A stretch of 64,000 nucleotides of DNA. It comes from Hydractinia symbiolongicarpus (taxonomy: Eukaryota > Cnidaria > Hydrozoa > Anthoathecata > Hydractiniidae). Positions within the stretch are counted from its first letter, which is position 1. The number at the start of each line of letters is the position of its first letter. Positions 21,768-33,917 of this stretch are shown here, piece by piece. The notes beneath the pieces were generated by a model. The model was not told where the DNA came from, made no database searches, and worked only from the letters and a program-made list of their open reading frames with translations. The position numbers and the translations under genes were made by a program. Location: assembly GCF_029227915.1 (NCBI RefSeq), contig NC_079882.1, positions 16,320,501-16,384,500 on the forward strand. Direction: 5' to 3'.

Positions 21768-24737
21768 TCTATATAATAATACGCCAGTTCCGTGTCACTG
21801 TGACAGGCAAAGTTGATATCGTTAGTTTCCTTTGATGTTGCCGTAAAAATCTTTGATGTTACCGAAAAAATATGTCTATTTTGTTAGCGGGTTTACTTTG
21901 TTTACGTCACATGATGAAAACAACTCAATTAGATTTGCTGAAATAAATTTAACGACTAACTTTCCAAAAATGGTGTTCCTCGACACCGAAAAAAACACGA
22001 AAGAAAGGTCCCTTCGTCTTGAAAAAAGTGCAAAAAGTGATTCAGAGAAAGAAAACTGTAAGTAAAGAAGTAATAATGAATATTTAATATTAAAGTAATA
22101 ATAAAAATAAAGTTGAAAGCCACAAGAAGTTAGTTTGGTAGTGAAGAGTGGAGCTAGGAAGTAGTAAAGTAAAGTTAGAAGTAGAAAATGCATGCTAGAG
22201 TTTCAAGTGGATTGGAATTCAGAAAAGGTAAGAACTTTGATATGTTTAGACGTTCCGTTTTTATGTCGCTGAAGCTGCGCGTTACTTTTTTTATGTAGTA
22301 CACTTAAAATTGTCAAGCAAAATCGCATTCTCAAAAAAAATTCATTAAAGCTCCAAATTCCACGTTTTTTTAAAAATAAAAAAGCTAGCCATATTTGTTT
22401 ACATTTTATTTGCATAATTAATGTTCCCCTGGTGCGTAACTAATGTATTTGAACTAAAATTCAAAATGCTAAATAAAGCTGTTAGCTGGCTAACAAACTA
22501 ATTTGCTGGACAAACAGAAAACTTTGGTTTGTTTTACATTACTCTTTATAATGTCTTTTACTAAGCATAAATAGCTAGCTATAGACCCAGTTAAGTCTCC
22601 CCAGTTTAAGTATATTTAACTGGGTGTCTTAGGTACTGTTATCTGATAGCTAATGTTAGCAGGGAATTCCCCGAAGAAAACAACACGCGTGCTACACATC
22701 GCACGCGTAAATCTATTTTAGAAAATTTGCGCGTGCGTTTTTTCGATTTTTTTCCTGTTTTTTTTCACTCATATCAGTCCCGTGAGTGTTATTTAAGTGG
22801 TTTAAAAGTGCTAAATATATTAACAAAACACCTTAGTTCGTTGTAGGAAGTAGTTTATAATAGGTAAATAACATATAATTAAATTTAAACAGTGGACGAA
22901 GAGACGCTGACACGTGCCACACGTTGCACTTACTGCAATGGTCTGCCATTTTGTTTGTAGTGCTATTTATCCCCAACCTTGTTCCCAGGGTTATATTTTC
23001 TCTTAGGTTATCTATTATCTATAAAAATAGTAAAAATGGGAGTCATTTTTTATTTATTGAGGTTTCAAGTTTTGTTTGTTAGCTTTTGGGAGACGGCTTG
23101 TTTGGAATAGTTTAAAGTTGTTTTTAGATTTAAAGTTGTTTTTTAGATTTTTAAAAGTAAAACAAGTATGTTATGTTCTTTTATACAGTTAGGAATTTTA
23201 AAATATAAGGTTCAACATACATTTAATTTCACACAGGCAGAAAAAAACACATTTAATTTAAACACGGGAAAAAAACACTTATTGTTTTGTTTCTGACATC
23301 CTGTTAAACTTTTGTCAGGCTACGTGTAAAATGCCAAGTTATTCTTACAGGGGTTATTGAAATTGCATTAGAAATTTACGTGGGCTTATGACTTATAAAA
23401 ATTTATGAGAGGATGGTATGGTTGTCCGTTTATATTGTTTGTGTTGCAAAATGCTGTTTTTTGAAATTTTGTGTAAACTTTTGTAGAAATAGACCACATG
23501 CAATATATACTAAAAGAACAAATTTTTGTAAAATCGGACCTCACTGTAAGTTGTTGTATAAGCTGATGTCTTAAACTATTGTTGGGGAGAACTAACTGTA
23601 TGTGATGTAATTTTTGCTGGAAGAAAATTCCATGGTTTCACGTTTTTGTTTTTCTTGAGAGTTTTACAAAATTTTGTAGGGATAAATGTTTGCTGATGAT
23701 AAAAAAATTATATACTTAATGTTCTGACTGAAACTGTTTTTGTTTTTTACATTTTGTAATCTAAACGCGAGGACTGTATCCACTGAAATCACTGATTTTT
23801 TTTAATTTTGATGTGTTTCATAACCTTTTTTGGGAAGATTAATGGGTAATGGCAATATACAACATGCTGAATGAACTTATTTTTGTTAATTTAGATGTGT
23901 TTCTCAAAAACCGATCTGTTTTACATTTTGTGTAAACTTTTGTTTACGAACCGTATGCAATGTTTCCAAAATAATGATCTTTGTTTATTCAAGTTTATTC
24001 TTTGCTCATTGATTTTTTGACATTTAGGTTTAAAATTGTTGGTAAATGGCAGTACGGAACTAAAAAGGAAAAATTTTGTGTTCTTAACTGGTTGATTTTT
24101 ACATTTTGTGTAAATTTTTGTGGGAGAGGATGGTATCCAACCAAAATGACTGATTTTACTAGATTTAAATTTGATGTTTTTGAAACTATGGCCTTTTCAT
24201 ATTTTTGTATAAGCTTTTAAGGGAAAGACAATATTTAAAATGTGTAAAGAACTTATTTTTGTTGATTTGTGCTAACTTTTGCAGGCCTCCTTTTTGACAT
24301 TTCAGAATAAAATACTGATGGTTTTCAACATAATCACTTATAAGATGTACATATTTGAGATGCGTTATTTCTGACATTGTTATTATCCGTGTTGTGATTG
24401 TCGGTGTTGTAACTGTCGGTGTTGTAACTGTCGGTGTTGTAACTGTCGGTGTTCTTACTGTCGGTTTTGTGAGTATTGGTATTGTGATGTTGTGAGTGTC
24501 GTTGTTGTAACTTTTTATCAACTAGATTTTACACCTTGCAAGCTGTTCTTTTTTATTTTGTGTAAGATTTGTGTTGAGGATTTAATGCGATTTGACATTT
24601 GACATTTTGTGTAAGATTTTAAAAACATTTTTTTTGTGTATATATATGCAATACTGACGTCAGCAAAACATCTAAAGCAACCTATTTTTCATTAGCCTTT
24701 TTCCTAAGTGGATTTTTCCACGGGCCTTATCGACTAG
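21768..24737 (+). mobile_element. Helitron unit A2, 2.97 kb
   Basis: 5' TCTATATAATAATACGCCAG directly after CTAG; 3' GTGGATTTTTCCACGGGCC then CGACTAG at 24734-24737. It is much longer than its neighbours, and the extra 2.3 kb (about 22000-24500) is AT-rich with repeated ACATTTTGTGTAA(A/G)(A/C)TTTTG motifs and a minisatellite. No gene is recognised in it. Confidence 0.65.
24382..24513 (+). repeat. 15-bp minisatellite TCGGTGTTGTAACTG
   Basis: About nine units; the central three are identical and the outer ones diverge (GTGATTG, TTCTTACTG). Confidence 0.85.
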
Positions 24738-25308
24738 CCTATATAATAATACGCCAGTTCTGTCTGTGACTTTTGCAAAGTGAATAAAATTTCTTTGATA
24801 AAGTCTATAAAACATCGCCTATAAATTTGTTCTGTAAATTAGCAAACTTTGACGTTAGAGCAATATTGACGTCAAAGGAAAGTATAGTAAGATTAGTGAA
24901 GCCATTGCATTGCACTTTCAAATTTAAGGCTAAATAACTTGGAAACGGATGGAAATAACTGACGTCATCTCTTGCGTGGGTAACTAGGGACTACCTTGGA
25001 CCAATTTGGGTAGGTTTTCCAAACCTGGTTCACCGAATTCCTTTTCGGAATGGACGGGTTGATGACGTCATCAAAAAACCTTTAAACCCTAATATCTCTG
25101 CATCCGTTTGTCAAAAGTACACGATCCTATATATTTTCTTGATCAGCATTTCAAGATCTATACGATGAAGGCAACAGGCATACAAATTTCTGAAAAATTT
25201 TTTTGGTGTTCTGACAGGTCTCTGCTGACGTCAGCAAAATTTAAATGGACGGTTGTTTTTCTCTGTTATCCTGCCTAAGTGGATTTTTCCACGGGCCTTA
25301 TCGACTGG
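24738..25308 (+). mobile_element. Helitron unit A3
   Basis: 5' CCTATATAATAATACGCCAG (first base C instead of T); 3' GTGGATTTTTCCACGGGCC then CGACTGG. 571 bp; contains GACGTCATC and GGAATGGACGGGTTGATGAC common to the A family. Confidence 0.7.
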
Positions 25309-25852
25309 TATATAGATAATACGCCAGTTCTGTGTCTCTTTAACAGGCAAAGTGGATGTGTTCATTTTCCCTTGATGTTGCCGAAAAATGCATGTCTAAT
25401 ATGTAAAATTTTCTGACGTTACAGCGCAACGTCAATAACACTACTTTAACGTCAATATCCTATATTAAATTAATGAGGCCACTGCGGTGCACTTAAAACT
25501 TTGAGGCCAAATAACTTGGAAACAAGGTGCTGACGTCAATGATTTTTCATCGCGTGGGTAACTAGGGACCACTTGGGACTAATTTGGGCAAGTTTCCCAA
25601 ACCTGAGTCCCCAAATCCGTCTCGGAATGGACGGGTTGATGACGTCATCGAAAAACCTTCAAACCCAAATATCTCTGCAACCGTTTGTCAAAAGTACATG
25701 TTCCTATACATTTTCTTGATCAGCAGTTTAATCTCTACACAATAGAGGCAACGTGAAAACAAGATTCTAATTTTTTTGTGTTGATGGGTTGCTGACGTCA
25801 TCAAAATTTATATTCTGCCTCAGTGGATTTTTCCACGGGCTTTATCGACTAG
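25309..25852 (+). mobile_element. Helitron unit A4
   Basis: 5' TATATAGATAATACGCCAG directly after CTGG; 3' GTGGATTTTTCCACGGGC then CGACTAG. 544 bp, with the same body order as A3. Confidence 0.7.
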
Positions 25853-27290
25853 TCTCTTTAATAATAGCCGCCGTCTGTCTGTCTGTGTGTCTACGAAAGC
25901 CGTTTCCCGTAACTTAGAAAATTATGTTCCGGAAACACGAATATCAAATGCGATATAATTTGGCAAGCAGATTGAACCAACTCATTGCTGGAGAAAGAAA
26001 AGTTTCGTAACTGTTTGCTTTAATTTTTCTTTCTTGATACTTCTATTTGTATTCTAACAAGATTGCAGTTTCTTTTACTTTCGGGTATTTTTTTTATTTG
26101 TTTACTGGTTTATTCACCTATACTTTGTAGTTAGCTAGCTAGCTACTAGCTAAGCTACCTATTCAGCCACCTAAAGATTTGTATTAGTTTTATTTGTCTG
26201 TTACTGTCACGTTCTCTAGCCATATATTAATCTGAAACAAAACCAATTTTAAGATTCTGGCTACCAACGCAGATGTTAGCTAACATTTCTGAGTTTTGTG
26301 TTAACTTTGCTAATCTGATTTTTACTTGCTTGTGAACTGGGGTTAGCTACCTCTAGCTAAAATGTAAAAGTAACCAAATACAGTTGGCTGCAACAGAATT
26401 TTTAAGTAATCTTTTTCATACTAAATGCAATTAAGTAGTTAGCTACCACTTTACTGTAATATAAAATTTAGCAAAAGTCAAAAGTTTATTAATGAGACAC
26501 AGAGTACCTGTGCTATGTGCCTATCCCGTGTTGTTAAACGACGGCCTGTTTCCTGTGTTTTTATTTAAACTGAAGTATTTTGGAAAAGGCTATTAAGCTT
26601 ATAGGCATGTGGCGACACATTTTACCTGTACTAAGTGCTAAGCTCAGTGTTAACAATGGACTGTTTTTTGGAAAAGACTGTTACGCCTAGAGCATGTGCG
26701 ATGTGGTTTACCTGTACTAAGGGGTCAGCCCACTCTGACATTTACTTTTCAAACTTTCTCGGGAATCACGTTTGTACCGGTGTGCAACACTGTTTACCTG
26801 GACTAACCGCTGAACCCCGTGTTGGTAATGGACTGTTTCTTGTGTTTTTATTTAAACAGAGTCTGCGAAAAAGTTTTTCAAAAGGGTATTGTCCCTACAC
26901 GCCTCTTCAACTCTGTTTAACTGTACTAAACGCTTAGCCTGTTGTCACGATTAATTTTTTAACGCTTACTGAAACTAATTCCGCAAAATAAAATTATATT
27001 GACTAATTGTTTTTGCAATGACGGAGTAACAACGGTTTGTAAACTCTGTTTTTATTTCAGCTTTTGTTGCAGGAAAGTTACTTTTTGAAAAATATGTGAC
27101 AGTTGCAACACTATAATGGTGTATGCGCTTAACTTGATTTACGGCATACTGTATACCTGTACTAAAGCGCTCCACCTGATCGTGTGACACAGTTTATGGC
27201 TCTTCTTAAGCGCTCCACAGGTGTTCCACGCTATGTCACACCTTGTCTTGTGGCTTACCCCGGCGTTTCGACGCCGGTTTTCCCAGCTGG
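25853..27290 (+). mobile_element. Helitron unit B1
   Basis: 5' TCTCTTTAATAATAGCCGCC after CTAG; 3' hairpin CGGCGT-TTCG-ACGCCG (27261-27276) and CTGG at 27287-27290. 1,438 bp. The body holds repeated CCTGTACTAAG-CGCT modules. A stem-loop about ten bases before CTRR is the classic Helitron 3' structure. Confidence 0.7.
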
Positions 27291-28283
27291 TATGCTAGTA
27301 ATAGCCGTATTCCGTCTGTCTGTTCGTGCGCCAAAAGCAACTTGTGTTATAACCACGCACGAAATACAAAATACGCAGGGGCCAGTAACCCGTCGGGCCT
27401 TCGCTGGCACACGATTCCCGCTAAAATAAAGGTCCAATCAGGAGCGCAGTTTTATACAATTGATCAATCAGAAAATAAAGCTCTTTATTTTCTTTAACAA
27501 CAATTTTTACGTTGCCCTAATGTCAGTTCAAAATTTGGCAAGCAGATCTGACCAACTCAGCGCTGGAGAATGGAAAGTTTTTAAACTCTTTGCTTTATTT
27601 TTTGCTATGTCATACTTCTATTTGTATTTTAACAAGATTGCTGTTTCTTTTAAAACTACTTTTCGGGTATTTTTTTTTGTTTGGTTACATTTTTATTTAC
27701 CTTATGTTATAGTTAGCTAGCTAGCTAGCTCAGCCACCTGACACCTGAAGCTTTGTATTAGTTCTATTTGTCTCTTACTGTCACGTTCTCTAGCCATATA
27801 TCAATCTTAAACAAACCAATTTTAAGATTCTGGCTTCCAACGTAGAAATGTAATTTTATGTTGGCAACATTATTGCTTTTTGTGTTATCTTAGCCAATCT
27901 GATTTTGCTTAGGTAAAGCTAGCCGTACCTAACAGCCGTACCTAAGCCGTACCTTAGCCGTACGTAACTACACTTTTCTTTTTAAGGTGAGGTAATGTAT
28001 TTTAATGGAAAAAACTGAGCTAATCTTTAGACGCGAACGAATGACTCAGCGTAAACCCCGAGTTTAAATATAACAATGTGACTAATCGTTTCGGAGCCCA
28101 TTTTAATTTATCTGTGAGTTGTTTACCAAGCTTGGCCACATCTTACTATGGTAAAAACATTAATAGTTTGCTAATGTTTGTTAGGGTGAGTGAAACCACT
28201 CGGAGGAATATTCGGATGAAAAGGGCTTTCCTCGACATGGACCACGTGAGCAAAGAACAATAGAATTAGCCAATAAAAAAAGC

Positions 28284-28387
28284 GCGGCCAGATTTTGGCC
28301 GCAGAAAAATCGTTTGAGACCCAGCGTAATTTTTCCCACCTCAACTACTCCGATTTCCCGGTGGCAAGAAAAATTACGCTGGGTCTC
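28284..28387. repeat. Nested hairpins (7-bp and 20-bp arms)
   Basis: GCGGCCA-GATTT-TGGCCGC at 28284-28302, then GAGACCCAGCGTAATTTTTC (28316-28335) and its exact reverse complement (28368-28387). Inside is a further CCACC/GGTGG pairing and a 3-nt bulge. It folds like a small RNA precursor or a miniature foldback repeat. Confidence 0.8.
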
Positions 28388-28487
28388 CTGGCTGCAATGA
28401 ACCCGCAAAATACGAAAAATGTTAACGAAACATCTTGCTCTTATGAAAACCAAACGGGGGAGAACGCGGGAAGGTGATTCCTAAATC

Positions 28488-28990
28488 AACAATTTAAGTA
28501 CGGCTGGCAATAATAAGGTGGTTAGTACGAGCGGTGAACTTCAATGCGACTTATCAAGTAACGTAAAATAAAGGGGATAGGTTAGGAACAGAGAGGAAAA
28601 ATCTGAAAATTATAAGACAACATATATTTTACGGTTGGGTCCTATCATATAAAAAACAACTTTAAAGGATATAATATGTACAATAAAAACGAAATTGAGT
28701 TAAGTGCAGCTAGCTAAATTAAAGTACGGCTATACAATATTAAGGTACGACTAGGTCCTATCGTATAAGAAACATCTTCAAATGCTACAAATGTTCCATA
28801 AAAACGAAATAAGGTTAGGTACGGCTAGCTAAAATAAGGTACGGCTGGAAAATATTAGGGTACGGCTGGGTCCTTTTTGTATGAAACATCTTCAAATGCT
28901 ATAATTGTTCCATAAAAACGAAATTAGATTAGGTACGGCTACCATTGATCAAAATGAGAGTACGGCTGCACATCTATTTAAAGTAAAATA
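28488..28990 (-). repeat. Minisatellite of (T)AAGGTACGGCT, left array
   Basis: About four imperfect 110-125 bp units, each with three copies of GGTACGGCT and ACATCTTCAAATGCT. It is the reverse-complement family of 30905-31560. Confidence 0.8.
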
Positions 28991-29180
28991 AATTGTATAG
29001 CTGAAAATATAAAAAATATTACCTAAGAAACGAGATGTTTTAACAAATACAAACAGGATAAGTTATGACTATATTTTAATAAATATCACTATCAGTGTCA
29101 GATTGATTGCTTACATTCTCTAACGTTTCCATTTCTAGGACCAAATCTGTAACAAATCTGTCTGATCTTGATGCAATATA

Positions 29181-30034
29181 TCAAAACGCTAATAACTGTA
29201 AAAGAAATATGTCGATAAAATCAAATGTCGTAAAGAGTGATTTAGAGGTAGCAGGGATAGATACAGGCCAGTTCTGTTTATAGTCAGTCAGTGTGACTCT
29301 TAACCCAACTGCCAAACAATTCAAAAAAATACTGGGTAAGAACTTGGCCAGGGCTTCCTTCCTTGACGCTGCTAATGACATTCTCTCCATATTACTTCGA
29401 TATTGTCGACTTCTGATGATAGTGGCGATGCTTTTATCGAAGATTTCATCATTGACTGTTGCACAACAGTAAGAAAGTATAATGGACGCTTCAGAAGAAA
29501 TAAATTTCAAAACATGCTTATATATATTTTCAGAAAGTTGATATGAAATATCATTTTGGAAAAGTCGTTGCATGTCTTTAACTACTTTGTTTGTTGCAAT
29601 CTCCTTCACAAAAAGTTTTTCGTCTGATGCAGCAAGACACAAAAATGTGAGCTGGGATAGCTTTCCAGCTTTAAATATGAGAAACAGGACTCTAAAAAGG
29701 CTTTAATCTGTCGTAAACAACCAGCCGTATTCTCCAAATCGATTGCAATCAAACATTGAACTACCAAAAGCAATTGCCGAAACTTATATGGATAAGTCAA
29801 AATGTTTCTCTTGTTCAGTAGACCGAACAGCACTTTGCAACAAATAGCATGTGCTTGATGAGATTGAGATGTTTCATTTCCCGATTTTTTCAATTTAACG
29901 ATAGAAAATTTATCTTTTGGATAGATCCCTGTCCTTTGTAAATAAAGAACATTTGCAAAATAAATAAGTTTTACAAATGTCACACGTGAAATAGAAAATA
30001 AGAAGAAATTATATTTATGCTTTTGAAAAAACAT
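29181..30034 (-). pseudogene. Unrecognised protein of the TIR element, frameshifted
   Basis: Two overlapping minus-strand frames (30034-29606 and 29642-29181) appear to be one protein of about 280 residues broken near 29665. Support for this is that one frame's CFSYLK runs into the other's LTFLCLAASDEKLFVKEI. It is rich in Leu, Ile, Lys and Cys, helical, with no clear metal or catalytic motif. It is the only sizeable gene in the element besides the Penelope fragment. Function unknown. Confidence 0.45.
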
Positions 30035-30904
30035 CTCCTACTGCTTTAAATCATTTCACTACAACGAACGTGTACGCATGTAAAGCCGTAAAACAACATA
30101 ATGCATATTTAGGTGTTGAAAATAGAAAATAGTAGTGTATATTTCGCTCTCGTAATATAAAAAAAGAGTGTGTAAGGAATGAAGTGACAGTTTTTTTTTG
30201 TAAGAACCACCTAGACTTGGATTCTTTTGGTTATTATTTTTCATCTTATTTGTTAATGTGTTAGCGCATTCTCATTTTAATTCTGTCAAGAAATATTTCT
30301 TTATGTTTGTTGTTGTTTTTAGAAAAATCAGTAAAATTTTGCCCTTGAGTATAGTTCTTATTTCGTTCTTATTTGTCAATAATTTTTAACCTTATTGTTC
30401 TTATAAAAAATTGTTTTTATAAATGTGTATATGCTGAATTAAATCGGGACACAGTTAACACAATCAAAATTAAAAATCAAAAACCTTTACTCACACATTG
30501 TTTCGCGGCTTTATTAGGTTCTTCCTTTTTCTTATCGTTTTGCATCATTAAAATAACGTGCACTCATAACAACAACAAATATTAAATTTTTTTTTAAACT
30601 TCTTTTATTTTATATAAAAAGTTTACATCTCTTCCATTAACATCCAACGAATAAAAACGCGTGTGTTCTTTAGCTGGCGAAAACGTTAATTCTACTCCGT
30701 ATTCAGACATTCACAGTCTATACCTCAGTTAAACAGAAGATTTACCGCATCACTTTCAAAGTAGCATTTTTTTATTTTCCTGTGCAGAAAGCAATGTGGA
30801 GCCAACCTAGTAAAGCATATTGCATACAATTTTTTTCTTAACCTCGCCCGCACTTTACTTTCCAGTAAACTCTATTTCTTCTGCGTACTTATTGTTTTTC
30901 GTTT

Positions 30905-31560
30905 ATATTATTTTTTTTAGCATTTGAAGTTGTTTCTTATATAATAAAATCCAGCCTTACCTTAATATTTTCCAGCCGTACCTTATTTTGGCTAGCCGTA
31001 CGTAACATAATTTCGTTTTTATTAAACGTTTTTAGCATTTGAAGTTGTTTGTTATGTGATATGACCCAGCTGTACCTTAATATTGTCCAGCCGTACCTTA
31101 TTTTAGCTAGCCGTACCTAACCTAATTTCGTTTTTATAGAACATATGTAGCATTTGAAGATATTTCTATATACGGTACGACCCAGCCGTACCTTAATATT
31201 GTCCAGCCGTACCTTATTTTGGCTAGCCGTACCTAACATAATTTCGTTTTTATTGAACGTTTTTAGCATTTGAAGTTGTTTCTTATATGATAAGACCCAG
31301 CCGTACCTTAATATTGTCCAGCCGTACTTTATTTTAGCTAGCCGTACCTAACCTAATTTCGTTTTTATGGAACATTTGTAGCATTTGAAGATGTTTCTTT
31401 ATACGGTAGGACCCAGCCGTAACTTAATATTGTCCAGCCGTACCTTATTTTGGCTAGCCGCACCTAACATAATTTAGTTTTTATTGAACGTTTTAGCATT
31501 TGAAATTGTTTCTTAGATGATAAGACCCAGCCGTACCTTAATATCTAGCCGTATTTTGGC
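30905..31560 (+). repeat. Minisatellite of AGCCGTACCTTA, right array
   Basis: Five to six units of about 117 bp: GCATTTGAAGTTGTTTCTTA, then GACCCAGCCGTACCTTAATA, GTCCAGCCGTACCTTATTTT and GGCTAGCCGTACCTAAC. Units differ by point changes. Confidence 0.85.
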
Positions 31561-32071
31561 AACCGTATTTAAATTTACGTTTTACGTTATTATTTCGTTT
31601 TACGAAGAAATTATCGAGAAGACCCTGGAAAAGATATACCGACCGAAACCACCTACGATAGAAGAAAGTAACGACGATGAAGCAGAGAAAAAACTTGTTT
31701 TTCTTCAATATCGAGGGAAGGTGACGGAGAAATTTGAACGCTCGTTAAAACGCATCAATGCACCATGCAAAATTGTCTCTACAATTAAGAAAATAAAATC
31801 AGTTCTACCATCATTGAAAGCACCTGTGGCGAAGCCTATGCAAAGCGGTTTAGTGTACAACATAACGTGTTCACGATGTCTATCGTGTTATGTGGGGCAG
31901 ACTACCCGACATCTTCTAACCCGTATCAAAGAGCATAAATTTACTGCTGTGGGACGTCATTTCAAGACATGTAATGTGGAGCTATCGATCAATCATGCAG
32001 AAATAATTGCAAAATCGATTAAGTCGGAATATCATTTAATGACACTGGAGGCACTTTTCATTCGGAAATAA
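31560..32071 (+). pseudogene. Penelope-like element, C-terminal GIY-YIG fragment
   Basis: The open frame 31517-32071 ends with GLVYNITCSRCLSCYVGQTT, then RHLLTRIKEHK and VGRHFKTC. GLVY..YVG matches the GIY-YIG catalytic entry and the CxxC finger insert typical of the endonuclease domain of Penelope-like retroelements. The reverse transcriptase is missing; the first about 15 codons come from the minisatellite. The endonuclease would nick target DNA. The catalytic Arg and the downstream Glu region (MTLEALFIRK) are visible, so the domain itself may be intact. Confidence 0.75.
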
Positions 32072-33780
32072 AGCCTAAAATAAACACAAAGGACGAGTTT
32101 CAAAGCCGTGAATTAGTAATAAAAGTTTAATTATGACTTATCCCTCATGGGAGTTTTAATCATTTAATACCTTTTAACTTGTGTATAGTGTATGTAGGTA
32201 AATGTTGATATGTGATGTGAATACTTTTTATTTAGCAGTTTTACTGTTTATATACTTTTACTTATAGCCTGATAATATATTGCTAAAATAAACATATTAC
32301 ATTGTTGTCTTGCATACTATGTTGACAAAAATTGCACAATGTTTTTACCAAATAAGTTATTTAAATTTAGCCAGCTGTAGTCACTTTTAGCGCTAGCTGT
32401 ACAGCTATTACGGAAACGTAACCTAATATTGTCCGCAGCGTAATAATGTTCAATCTACTTCATACATTCAATTTTAAAAATCTCTTTTGTATTTGTATTA
32501 AAATCATTTTATAAAAATTATAATACATGTAAGATATATTATTATCGGTATTTCATCATTGAGGATTCCCTGGGGGTTACTGGGGCTCGACGATGGAGTG
32601 CACCATTTTGCATCATTTTTATCGGCATAGATATTCACCTAAAAGACGAAATAAAAGTTAGAAAATTTAACTTTGGTATACATTAACTACTAATTTTAAG
32701 CTTAGAAGCAAGTGGTCTTACACAGAGCTGCTAATTACGAATTTTCTTAAGTACGGCTAAGGTACGGCTAAGGTGCGGCTGTTAGGTACAGCTAGCTTTA
32801 CTTTAGCCTGATTTTTACTTAGCTGCACTGGGTTTGTTGGTTGCACAGCCAAATACAGTTGGCTGCAAGATAATTTCAAAGTAATCATTTTCATACTAAA
32901 TGCAATCATATGCAATTAAGTAGTTAGCTACCACTTTACTGTGATGTAAACTTTAGCAAAAGTCAAAAGTTTATTAATGAGACACGGAGTATATACCTGT
33001 GCTGTGTGCCTATCCCGTGTTGTTAAACGACGGTCTGCTTCCTATGTTTCTATTTAAACTGAAGTGTTTTGGAAAAGGCTATTAAGCTTATACGCATGGG
33101 CGACACATTTTACCTGTACTAAGTGCTAAGCTCAGTGTTAACAACAGACTGTTTTTTTGAAAAGGCTATTACGCCTGGGCGCATGTGCGATGTGGTTTAC
33201 CTGTACTAAGGGGTCAACCCACTGTAACAATTAATTTTTAAACTTTTTCAGAAATCACACCTGTACGGATGTGCAACACTGTTTACTGGGGTAACCGCTC
33301 AACCCCGTGTTAGCAAAGCACTTCATTTTGTGTTTTTATTTAAACATAGTCTGCAAGAAACTGTGTTTCAAAATGGTATTATCTTTATACGCCTGTGCAA
33401 CACCGTTTAACTGTACTAAGCTTTCACTGAAAACATTAAGCACCCAGTCCAGTGTCACAATTAATTTCTTAAATTTACTGAAATTTATAAAATAATATTG
33501 ACTAATTTTTTTGCTATGACGGAGAAACAACGGTTTGTAAACTCTGTTTTTATTTCAGCTTTTGTTGAGGGAAAGTTATTTTTTAAAGTATATGTGACAG
33601 TTGCAACACTACAATGGTGTATGCTCTTCACTTGATTTACGACATACTGCATGTCTGTACTAAACCACTTCACCTGACTGTGTGGCACAGTTTACGACTC
33701 TTACTAAGCGCTCCCCAGGGCGTTCAACAACAGTTACTTGTGGCTTAACCTGGTGTTCCGACGCCAGGTCTCCCGGCTGG

Positions 33781-33917
33781 TCTATATTATAATACCCGTA
33801 TATATCTGTCTGTCTATCACGCAAAATGGTAGCTTAGCTGCGCAAGTAGCGAGACGCGCACAATGCGGTAAAAAAGTTTTGGCGAACACGTGGATTTTTT
33901 CACGGGCAATCTACCAG
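33781..33917 (+). mobile_element. Minimal 137-bp Helitron unit
   Basis: 5' TCTATATTATAATACCCG directly after CTGG; 3' GTGGATTTTTTCACGGGCAA and CTACCAG before T. It is a variant of the A-type 3' end; CCAG replaces CTRR, so it may be a decayed terminus. Confidence 0.55.

Larger units (their letters stand above)
27914..32800. mobile_element. TIR element with mirrored minisatellites
   Basis: The 54-bp terminal inverted repeats at 27914-27967 and 32747-32800 differ at about four positions and consist of AGCCGTACCT units. Inside each end is a minisatellite of the same motif in mirror orientation (28488-28990, 30905-31560). The interior has a broken minus-strand gene (29181-30034) and a Penelope-like fragment (31560-32071). 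No transposase family is recognised, so the superfamily is unknown. Confidence 0.6.
27291..33780 (+). mobile_element. Helitron unit B2, split by a 4.9-kb element
   Basis: 5' TATGCTAGTAATAGCCG after CTGG; 3' TGGTGT-TCCG-ACGCCA hairpin and GGCTGG ending at 33780. Removal of 27914-32800 leaves about 1.6 kb collinear with B1 (AAATACAGTTGGCTGCAA and TTATTAATGAGACAC on the right side). Confidence 0.7.
21043..33917 (+). mobile_element. Head-to-tail array of seven Helitron units
   Basis: Units at 21043-21767, 21768-24737, 24738-25308, 25309-25852 (A type), 25853-27290 and 27291-33780 (B type), and 33781-33917 (minimal). At each junction a 3' end in CTAG or CTGG abuts the next 5' end (TCTATATAATAATACG, TCTCTTTAATAATAG or a close variant) with no extra base. 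All units run the same way. The array sits between A (21042) and T (33918), matching the A|T target preference of Helitrons. None encodes a Rep/helicase, so all are non-autonomous. Confidence 0.75.

Noticed and set aside
21876-22193. Helitron Rep/helicase gene in unit A2
   Set aside because: No HUH or helicase motif in any frame; the 2.3-kb extra sequence is non-coding by eye.
29606-30034. HORMA-like domain in the minus-strand frame
   Set aside because: Only the first 35 residues vaguely fit (a Tyr-Leu-x-x helix followed by a PKD turn); the rest lacks the expected strand pattern.
30905-31560. CRISPR-like regular repeats
   Set aside because: Units of about 117 bp are contiguous and vary throughout with no unique spacers; the context is eukaryotic.
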